A stretch of 64,000 bases of DNA, from contig JAVBPZ010000007.1 in assembly GCA_031549285.1 (NCBI GenBank), forward strand, positions 72,238 through 136,237, written 5' to 3'. Shown piece after piece: positions 58,138 through 64,000 of the stretch (position 1 is its first letter; the number at the start of each line of letters is the position of its first letter). The stretch is from JAAYCI01 sp031549285 (lineage in GTDB: Bacteria > Bacillota > Clostridia > Oscillospirales > Ruminococcaceae). The position numbers and the translations under genes were made by a program. A model generated the notes under the pieces. That model was not told the DNA's origin. It worked only from the letters and a program-made list of their open reading frames with translations, and did not search any database.

Positions 58138-58929
58138 ATGCGGCTGGATCAACATTTGTTTGCACAAGGCCTTGCACAAAGCCGCCAGCGCGCCCAGGCG
58201 CTTATCATGGCCGGTGCGGTGTACGTGAACGGTGAAAAAGCGGAAAAAGCCGGGCAAAGCGTGCCGGAAAACGCCACGGTAGAGCTGCGGGGAAAAGACA
58301 TTGCCTATGTCAGCCGCGGCGGGCTGAAGCTGGAAAAAGCCATGCAGGTGTTTCCCGTTTCGCCCCGGGGCAAGGTGTGTATGGATGTGGGTGCCTCCAC
58401 CGGCGGGTTTACTGACTGCATGCTGCAAAACGGCACGGCAAAAGTATATGCCGTGGACGTAGGATATGGCCAGCTGGCGTGGAAACTGCGCTGCGATGAG
58501 CGTGTGGTGGTGATGGAACGGACCAATATTCGCGCCGTCACGCCGGATATGCTGGCGGAACCTCTGGATTTTTTTAGCGTGGATGTGTCTTTTATTTCCC
58601 TGAAACTGGTGCTGCCTGTGCTGGCACAGCTTAGCGGCGATGGATGTGAAGGGGTTTGCCTTGTCAAGCCGCAGTTTGAGGCGGGCAAAGAAAAAGTGGG
58701 CAAAAAAGGCGTGGTACGGGACGTCGCCACCCACGCCGAGGTAATTGCCGCGGCCGCCGGCTACGCAAACCAAAACGGTTTTTCGGTTTTGGGGCTGGAT
58801 TTTTCCCCGGTGAAGGGGCCGGAGGGGAACATCGAGTTCCTCTTATATATACAAAAAGTCGCGCAGCCGGCGCCGCTGAACATGAGGGACATCGACCGCG
58901 TGGTTGCCGAGGCGCACAGTGTTTTATAA
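58138..58929 (+). CDS. tlyA: TlyA family rRNA (cytidine-2'-O)-methyltransferase
   Basis: Predicted 2'-O-methyltransferase of 16S/23S rRNA. S4 domain: MRLDQHLFAQGLAQSRQRAQALIMAGAVYVNGEKAEKAG. Rossmann methyltransferase: VCMDVGASTGGFTDCMLQNGTAKVYAVDVGYGQLAWKLR, and the PQFEAGKEKVGKKGVVRD block. 263 residues. The ATG is 3 nt after dxs. Confidence 0.95.
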   Translation: MRLDQHLFAQGLAQSRQRAQALIMAGAVYVNGEKAEKAGQSVPENATVELRGKDIAYVSRGGLKLEKAMQVFPVSPRGKVCMDVGASTGGFTDCMLQNGTAKVYAVDVGYGQLAWKLRCDERVVVMERTNIRAVTPDMLAEPLDFFSVDVSFISLKLVLPVLAQLSGDGCEGVCLVKPQFEAGKEKVGKKGVVRDVATHAEVIAAAAGYANQNGFSVLGLDFSPVKGPEGNIEFLLYIQKVAQPAPLNMRDIDRVVAEAHSVL

Positions 58930-58976
58930 CATCGTACAATGCTTTTTTACAGACAAAAAACAAGGGAGGGCGTGCT

Positions 58977-59861
58977 ATGACCATCTATCTGGTGCCCAAT
59001 ATCAGCAAGCAAACAGCGCTGTATGTCATGCAGCAGGCAGCCGAGATTTTATCCGCTGCGGGTGTGGAGCTGGTGGTCGATCCTTTGTTCGAGGGCAGCT
59101 TCACGGTGCCGGGGCCGGTGCGGTATCTGCCGCCAGAGGCCGCCTGGACCGCCTGCGACATGGTGGTTACCATTGGCGGGGACGGCACCATGCTGCATAC
59201 CGCGCACAGCAGCATGCACTACCAAAAGCCGCTGTTGGGCATCAACACCGGCCACCTGGGTTTTTTAACGGTGCTGGAAAAAGACGAGGTGGAAAAACTG
59301 CGCCGTTTGCCGGCGGGGGATTTTTTGGTGGAACAGCGCAGCACGCTGCAGTACCAGCTGGAATGGGTGCCGCCATCTACGGTACCACCCACAGGCGACG
59401 ATGCTGCAAACGACGACGCCCTTGCCATGAACGATATTGTACTGTTTAAGGCGGTGCCGGAAAAGGCGATCATGCTGGATATTTACTGTGACGATGTGCC
59501 GGTGTCCAGTTTTCGTGGCGATGGAGTCATTTTTTCCACACCCACCGGTTCCACCGCCTATTCCATGAGTGCCGGCGGGCCTATTGTAGACGCGCATCTG
59601 GGCGGCATCATTGTCACGCAGATCTGCGCGCATGTGGTACAGATGCCGCCTATGGTGTTTGCGGGCAGCCGTAAATTGAAGGTGGTTTCCCGCGGTGGCG
59701 AGGCGGAACCGGTGCTCATTACCAGCGACGGCCGGGTAGGGCGCCTGTTGCCGGCGGGGGTCCCGGTGTGGATCAGCGAGGCGGACAAAAAGGTGCCGAT
59801 GGTTCAGTTCCGGGACGCGGGCCAGCTGCGTGCCATAGACAAAAAGCTGAAAGGACGGTGA
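58977..59861 (+). CDS. nadK: NAD kinase
   Basis: Phosphorylates NAD to NADP. GGDGT at residues 67-71, NTGHLGFLTVLEKDE, FRGDGVIFSTPTGSTAYSMSAGGPI and MPPMVFAGSRKL are the hallmark blocks. 294 residues. ATG 58977 follows CAAGGGAGGGCGTGCT. It precedes argR by 5 nt. Confidence 0.97.
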   Translation: MTIYLVPNISKQTALYVMQQAAEILSAAGVELVVDPLFEGSFTVPGPVRYLPPEAAWTACDMVVTIGGDGTMLHTAHSSMHYQKPLLGINTGHLGFLTVLEKDEVEKLRRLPAGDFLVEQRSTLQYQLEWVPPSTVPPTGDDAANDDALAMNDIVLFKAVPEKAIMLDIYCDDVPVSSFRGDGVIFSTPTGSTAYSMSAGGPIVDAHLGGIIVTQICAHVVQMPPMVFAGSRKLKVVSRGGEAEPVLITSDGRVGRLLPAGVPVWISEADKKVPMVQFRDAGQLRAIDKKLKGR

Positions 59862-59866
59862 GCGGT

Positions 59867-60328
59867 GTGAAAAATGCGCGGCATGAAAAGATTCTGGCGC
59901 TGATAGAGGCGCAATCCATCGACACGCAGGAAGAGCTGTTACAGCAGCTGCGGATAGCCGGTTTTCATGTAACACAGGCCACCGTCTCGCGGGATATCCG
60001 TGAATTACATTTGGTGAAAACGGCCACCGGCGTGGGCGGCTACCGTTATATTTCTTCGTTTGGCCAGGAAAAACCGCGCCAGACCCCCAACCGCTTTGAA
60101 ATGATCTTCAAAGAAGCAGTGGTGAAGGTAGACTTCGCGGGCAATACGGTGCTGGTGAAATGCTTTAACGGCATGGCGAACGCCGCGTGCGAGCTGTTCG
60201 ATTCCATGACCTGGAACGACGTGGTGGGCACCCTGGCCGGGGACGACACCTTCCTGGTGCTGGTGCGCAGCGAAAAGGCCGCGGGGGAACTGTGTGAACA
60301 GCTGCAGGCGTTCCTGCCACGGCGGTAA
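59867..60328 (+). CDS. argR: Arginine repressor ArgR
   Basis: Arginine-responsive hexameric repressor. N-terminal winged helix: RHEKILALIEAQSIDTQEELLQQLRIAGFHVTQATVSRDIRELHLVK. C-terminal arginine-binding domain: NTVLVKCFNGMANAACELFDSM and VVGTLAGDDTFLVLVRS. GTG 59867 with AAAGGACGG upstream gives 153 residues. In Firmicutes argR usually sits before recN, as here; no arginine genes are in the window. Confidence 0.96.
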   Translation: MKNARHEKILALIEAQSIDTQEELLQQLRIAGFHVTQATVSRDIRELHLVKTATGVGGYRYISSFGQEKPRQTPNRFEMIFKEAVVKVDFAGNTVLVKCFNGMANAACELFDSMTWNDVVGTLAGDDTFLVLVRSEKAAGELCEQLQAFLPRR

Positions 60329-60376
60329 AAGCAAACGACAGACGCAATCGATCAGGAAAGGAAGGGGAACCGCCGC

Positions 60377-62050
60377 ATGTTAAGCGAAATCACCATAGAA
60401 AATGTTGCCGTGATTGAAAAAGCAACCGTTCGCTTCGGCGCCGGTTTTAACGTGCTCACCGGCGAAACCGGCGCGGGCAAATCCATCCTGATTGATTCGA
60501 TCAACGCCATTTTAGGCAACCGCACCAGCCGGGATATTGTGCGCAGCGGCGCGGAAAAGGCACGCATATTTGCTTCTTTCCAGGGCGTGGGCGCCGATGT
60601 TTCCACCCAGCTGGCCGCGGCGGGCTACCCCTGTGAGGAGGAACTGCTGCTGCAGCGCGAGGTATCGGCGGACGGCAAAAGCGCCTGCCGCATAAACGGC
60701 ATGCCGGCCACCGCCGCCATGCTGCGGGAGGTCTGCGGGGGCCTGGTGAACATCCACGGCCAGAACGACAACCAAAGCCTGCTGGACGCGGCCCGGCACC
60801 TGGCCGTGCTGGATGCCTTCGCCCGGAACGAACAGCTGCTGGCGCAGTATGCCGCCGCGTATGAGCAGCTGGTGGCGGTACAGGCAGAGATGAAAACCCT
60901 GTCCATGAACGAAGCGGAAAAGAACCGCAAGATGGACCTGTTGCGGTACGAGGTAGAAGAAATAGAACTGGCCGACCTGGTGGACGGCGAGGAGGAAGAA
61001 CTGGCGGATCAGCGCAATGTTATTCGCCATGCACAGAATATTTTGGCCGGCCTGTCGGCGGCGTACGAGGCATTGTCCGGTGGGGATGAGGGCGCCGGTG
61101 CGGCCACCCTGCTGGGCAGCGCGGCCGGCGAAGTAGAAGCCGCCGCCAAGTACGCGCCGGACCTGGCCCCGTATGCCGAGAGCCTGAACGAACTGTATTA
61201 TTCTGCCAAAGAAACCGCGTCCGATTTGCAGCATCACCTGGCCAATTATGACTTTGATCCCCGCGCGCTGGATGAGGTAGAGGCGCGGCTGGACCTGATT
61301 TACCGGATGAAGCAAAAGTACGGCGCGGACATCCCGGCCATTTTACAGTATGGTGCCAAGGCGCGGGAAGAGCTGGAAAACATAGAGTTTTCCGCCGAGA
61401 GAATGGTGGCGCTGGCACAGCAGGAGGAAAAGCTGGCGGCAGAAGCCGGTCGCCTGGCGAATGCACTGACCGACAGCCGCAGCGCTGCGTTCGAAAGACT
61501 GGATGCGGAGATTGCGGACGCACTGGCCTTTTTGAACATGCCCGGCATTACCATGACGCTGAAAATGGATCAGGCGCCGCTGTCGCCCACCGGGCAGGAT
61601 TTGGTAGAGTTTTACATCTCCACCAACGCCGGGGAAGCGCCCAAACCGCTTATAAAAATCGCCTCCGGTGGCGAATTAGCGCGCATCATGCTGGCATTGA
61701 AAAGCGCCCTGGCAGACCGGGACGCCGTACCCACCGTCATTTATGATGAAATCGATACCGGCATCTCCGGTTCCGCCGCCGGACGCATCGGCCAGATGCT
61801 GCGGGACACCTCCCGCGGCCGCCAGGTGATCTGCGTTACCCACACGGCACAAATTGCCGCGTATGCCGCGCGCCACCTGCTGATAGAAAAACAGGTGGAG
61901 GGCGGCCGCACCTATACCCATATCCGGGAACTGGCCCCGCCACAGCGCACCGAGGAACTGGCGCGCATCATTTCTGGCGACCATGTCACCGACATTGCCC
62001 GCGCCAACGCCCAGGAAATGCTGGTGCATGCGCAGCAACCGGTGGGGTAG
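60377..62050 (+). CDS. recN: DNA repair protein RecN
   Basis: SMC-like ATPase in double-strand break repair. Walker A GETGAGKS at 29-36, FRGFG-like opening MLSEITIENVAVIEKATVRFGAGFNVLTG, VNIHGQNDNQSLLDAARHLAVLDAF, long coiled coils (about 150-370), then the ABC signature IASGGELARIMLALKSAL and Walker B VIYDEIDTGISGSAAGRIG. 557 residues. ATG 60377 follows AGGAAAGGAAGGGGAACCGCCGC-type purine-rich RBS. Confidence 0.97.
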   Translation: MLSEITIENVAVIEKATVRFGAGFNVLTGETGAGKSILIDSINAILGNRTSRDIVRSGAEKARIFASFQGVGADVSTQLAAAGYPCEEELLLQREVSADGKSACRINGMPATAAMLREVCGGLVNIHGQNDNQSLLDAARHLAVLDAFARNEQLLAQYAAAYEQLVAVQAEMKTLSMNEAEKNRKMDLLRYEVEEIELADLVDGEEEELADQRNVIRHAQNILAGLSAAYEALSGGDEGAGAATLLGSAAGEVEAAAKYAPDLAPYAESLNELYYSAKETASDLQHHLANYDFDPRALDEVEARLDLIYRMKQKYGADIPAILQYGAKAREELENIEFSAERMVALAQQEEKLAAEAGRLANALTDSRSAAFERLDAEIADALAFLNMPGITMTLKMDQAPLSPTGQDLVEFYISTNAGEAPKPLIKIASGGELARIMLALKSALADRDAVPTVIYDEIDTGISGSAAGRIGQMLRDTSRGRQVICVTHTAQIAAYAARHLLIEKQVEGGRTYTHIRELAPPQRTEELARIISGDHVTDIARANAQEMLVHAQQPVG

Positions 62051-62100
62051 TGCGCCCTAAAAACGGCCTTTACAGCATGCCCTCCCCGGCAGCCCCGCAC

Positions 62101-62129
62101 TTGACTTTTGTTTTTCCATTCGATACAAT
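62101..62129 (+). promoter_or_regulatory. tyrS promoter
   Basis: TTGACT (62101-62106), exactly 17 bp, TACAAT (62124-62129). Transcription would begin near 62136, about 480 nt before the tyrS ATG, leaving room for the T-box leader. Confidence 0.8.
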
Positions 62130-62135
62130 GAGGAA

Positions 62136-62506
62136 CGGACAAATGCAGTGAAGGGAACCAGTAGCGTTTGCCACCGGCACAGCGAGGCCCTGTTTTGGTG
62201 AAAGGGGCGGCGGCGGGCGGCGTGAATACATCCCAGAGCAGCAGGCCGAACGTTTTTGCACAGCCGCGATGCAGGAAGATATCTGCCGGTGCCGGCGGCC
62301 AAAACAAGTAGGCTTTGCCGTGTGGCGCGCGTTACAGCGCCGGGTGTGCAGGCGGTCCCCATGGTGCCCGGTTCGTACCGGTGCTGCAGGGGAAAATAGC
62401 CGCCACACCCGCCAAGGCCGCCACCCGCGAGGGTGCGGCAAACAGAGGTGGTACCGCGAGTTTTCGCCCTCTGCCCACAGCGTGGCAGGGGGCGTTGTTG
62501 TTTTTT
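62136..62506 (+). promoter_or_regulatory. T-box riboswitch controlling tyrS
   Basis: Leader that senses uncharged tRNA-Tyr. The stem I region has GTGAATACATC, with UAC (Tyr) at 62227-62229 as the specifier codon, and GGTGAAAG, a GNUG-like motif, just before it. The conserved T-box sequence AGAGGTGGTACCGCGAG lies at 62444-62460. The competing terminator is CGCCCTCTGCC (62465-62475) with GGCAGGGGGCG (62484-62494), followed by a T-rich run to 62506. The CAGAGG before the T-box is complementary to CCTCTG in the terminator arm. The middle (about 62240-62430) was not folded in detail. The whole 568-bp recN-tyrS gap is this leader plus the tyrS RBS. Confidence 0.92.
62465..62506 (+). terminator. Rho-independent attenuator terminator of the tyrS T-box
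   Basis: Perfect 11-bp stem CGCCCTCTGCC/GGCAGGGGGCG with one G-T pair and an 8-nt loop, then TTGTTGTTTTTT. It ends about 113 nt before the tyrS ATG and is expected to form when tRNA-Tyr is charged. Confidence 0.88.
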
Positions 62507-62618
62507 ATATCAATACCAACAGGGCTTTTGCCCGTTGCTTTGTTTTTTGCACCGAAGGGTATCCTACCCGCCAGGTCTCAAAAAAATCCAGCACATCCAG
62601 CTTACAGGAGGATCCAGC

Positions 62619-63848
62619 ATGAAAAACGTTTTCGACACCCTGCTTGCCAGGGGCCTGGTGGCCCAGGCGACCGACGCGGAGGCCATCCGCAAACTGCTTG
62701 GCGATGGCCCGGTCACCTTTTATATCGGGTTCGACCCCACCGCAGACAGCCTGCATGTGGGGCATTTCTTGCAGCTGGTGGTCATGCGGCACCTGCAGCA
62801 GGCGGGGCACCGGCCCATTGCGCTGCTGGGCGGCGCCACCACCATGATCGGCGACCCCACCGGCAAAAGCGACATGCGCAAGATGCTTACCCGGGAAGAA
62901 ATAAACCACAATGCTGCCTGCTTTGAAAAGCAGATGAGCAAGTTTGTGGAATTTGGCCCGAACCAGGCGCAGATGGTGAACAATGCTGACTGGCTGCTGG
63001 ATTTAAATTATATGGAATTCCTGCGGGACATCGGGGTGCATTTTTCCGTGAACAAAATGCTGGCCACCGAGGCGTTCAAAGCGCGCATGGAGCGCGGGCT
63101 GTCCTTTATGGAATTCAACTACATGCTGCTGCAAAGCTATGATTTTCTGCACCTGTACCGCACCCACGGCTGCAAAATGCAGTTCGGCGGCAACGACCAA
63201 TGGAGCAATATTATCAGCGGGGTAGACCTGGTCCGCCGCAAGGAAAGCGCCGAAGTTTTTGGCCTTACCTTCACGTTGCTCACCACCAAAGAAGGCAAAA
63301 AGATGGGCAAAACCGAGAAAGGCGCTGTCTGGCTGGACCCGGAGAAAACCTCGCCCTACGATTTTTTCCAGTACTGGCGCAATATCGACGATGCCGACGT
63401 ACAGACCTGCATGAAGCTGCTTACCGATATTTCGCTGGAAGATATTGCCGCGGTGGTACCGGGCGACGGCGCGTCCATAAACGCCGCAAAAGAGCGCCTG
63501 GCACATGAACTGACCAGTGTGGTGCACAGCAAAGACGAGGCGGACAAGGCGCTGGCCACTGCGAAAAGCCTCTTTTCCGGCGGGCAGGACGCCGCCGATA
63601 TGCCCGCCACCACCCTGACGCCAAGCCAAATGGTCGACGGTGGCATGGGCGTGCTGGAGCTGCTGGTGGCCTGTGGGCTGGCGGCCTCGAAAGGGGAGGG
63701 ACGTCGCCTGATAGAACAGGGCGGCGTGGCGCTGGACGATGTTAAGGTGACCGACGTGCTGGCCCGGGTAAGCGCCGAGACGTTGGCAGCCGGTGTGGTG
63801 ATACGCAAAGGGAAAAAGGTTTACCACAAGGCAACGCTGGAAGGCTGA
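62619..63848 (+). CDS. tyrS: Tyrosyl-tRNA synthetase
   Basis: Class I synthetase charging tRNA-Tyr. HVGH at residues 46-49 is the HIGH motif (GFDPTADSLHVGHFLQL), GDPTGKSDMRK follows, and YDFLHLYRTHGCKMQFGGNDQWSNI binds tyrosine and tRNA. KMSKS appears as KKMGKTEKG near 227-235. The C-terminal S4 domain starts near 350 (GVLELLVACGLAASKGEGRRLIEQGGVALDD). ATG 62619 follows ACAGGAGGATCCAGC; 409 residues. Expression is controlled by the T-box upstream. Confidence 0.98.
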   Translation: MKNVFDTLLARGLVAQATDAEAIRKLLGDGPVTFYIGFDPTADSLHVGHFLQLVVMRHLQQAGHRPIALLGGATTMIGDPTGKSDMRKMLTREEINHNAACFEKQMSKFVEFGPNQAQMVNNADWLLDLNYMEFLRDIGVHFSVNKMLATEAFKARMERGLSFMEFNYMLLQSYDFLHLYRTHGCKMQFGGNDQWSNIISGVDLVRRKESAEVFGLTFTLLTTKEGKKMGKTEKGAVWLDPEKTSPYDFFQYWRNIDDADVQTCMKLLTDISLEDIAAVVPGDGASINAAKERLAHELTSVVHSKDEADKALATAKSLFSGGQDAADMPATTLTPSQMVDGGMGVLELLVACGLAASKGEGRRLIEQGGVALDDVKVTDVLARVSAETLAAGVVIRKGKKVYHKATLEG

Positions 63849-63851
63849 ATA

Positions 63852-63990
63852 GACTGAAAAGTCATGACCACCCGCTCAGCGGGTGGCTTGTACAGCGCCT
63901 AGAAGGCGCTGGTACCGGCTGGCGCCCGAGGGCGCACTGAAAAGGTCATTCCTCTCGCATCTCATGCCCCACCGCCGTTGAAACGGCAAT
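63852..63990 (+). repeat. Tandem array of tight hairpins after tyrS (window edge)
   Basis: Directly after the tyrS stop come CCACCCGC-TCA-GCGGGTGG (63868-63886), CAGCGCCT-AGA-AGGCGCTG (63893-63911) with an outer GTA/TAC pairing, GCGCC-CGAG-GGCGC (about 63921-63934) and GCCGT-TGAA-ACGGC (63974-63987). A direct repeat flanks the first three: ACTGAAAAGTCATGACC near 63853 and ACTGAAAAGGTCATTCC near 63936. No T-run follows any stem. Small 3-4 nt loops in series resemble subterminal hairpins of IS200/IS605 elements, but no transposase is visible before the window ends. Confidence 0.55.
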
Positions 63991-64000
63991 GATTATCTTT

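Noticed and set aside
1..64000. CRISPR arrays, prophage, integrases, plasmid genes, complete rRNA or tRNA genes
   Set aside because: None seen on reading both strands. Apart from the tRNA-Ser fragment and the hairpin array at the right edge, the window is core chromosome.

Overview
The window is a 64 kb stretch of ordinary chromosome from a moderately high-GC Firmicute, most likely a Clostridia member of the Oscillospiraceae/Ruminococcaceae type (Faecalibacterium-Gemmiger-Subdoligranulum neighbourhood). This placement is inferred from gene content and order: mutS-mutL-miaA; the ylm/sepF/divIVA-ileS-lspA cluster; phoH-ybeY-dgkA-era-recO; hprK-murB-whiA-dnaE-pfkA; gatCAB; nusB-xseAB-ispA-dxs-tlyA-nadK-argR-recN; and a T-box-controlled tyrS. 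No database search was possible. Almost every gene is on the + strand, apart from three conventional minus-strand genes and one tiny peptide gene.

Layout. 1-5.8 kb: mismatch repair (mutS, cut by the window edge; mutL with an endonuclease motif) and tRNA modification (miaA). 6-15.8 kb: a membrane-anchored HlyD-like protein, the division cluster yggS-sepF-ylmH-divIVA, then ileS, lspA, an RluD-type pseudouridine synthase and a Cof-type HAD phosphatase. 15.9-20.3 kb: a ComEA-like helix-hairpin-helix protein, polyphosphate kinase, a membrane GGDEF diguanylate cyclase and a four-cysteine small protein. 20.6-27.3 kb: phoH-ybeY-dgkA-era-recO, a DUF1232 membrane protein and mutS2. 27.5-33 kb: a HAD hydrolase, an LtaS-like sulfatase-fold enzyme and the radical SAM/DUF2344 pair. 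33.6-45 kb: rpsB-tsf, a TrpR-like regulator, a GT4 glycosyltransferase, hprK-murB-whiA, dnaE and pfkA. 45.4-64 kb: ligA, gatCAB, an Asp23 protein, nusB, a TsaD paralogue, xseAB, the isoprenoid genes, tlyA-nadK-argR-recN, and tyrS behind a T-box leader.

The most interesting non-housekeeping signal is a compact locus at about 33.09-33.37 kb, between the DUF2344 gene and rpsB. A 30-residue hydrophobic peptide with a basic tail is encoded on the minus strand. Its Shine-Dalgarno sequence lies in a GAAA-capped hairpin and its promoter has an extended -10. Convergent to it, a strong extended -10 promoter drives a predicted RNA of about 87 nt that ends in a perfect 11-bp terminator stem overlapping the peptide's stop codon. 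Both transcripts start at copies of the same inverted repeat, so a full-length peptide mRNA could fold its 5' end onto its 3' end. This is the architecture of a type I toxin-antitoxin system (txpA/ratA, fst, hok logic) and seems to be an undescribed instance.

Other structures worth a look are a 5' half of a tRNA-Ser(GGA) left between xseA and xseB, a run of tight hairpins directly after tyrS at the right edge (possibly a mobile-element end), a 65-nt imperfect palindrome before mutL, a PfkA whose MGR motif reads MGH, and the absence of rapZ and yvcK from their usual place between murB and whiA.
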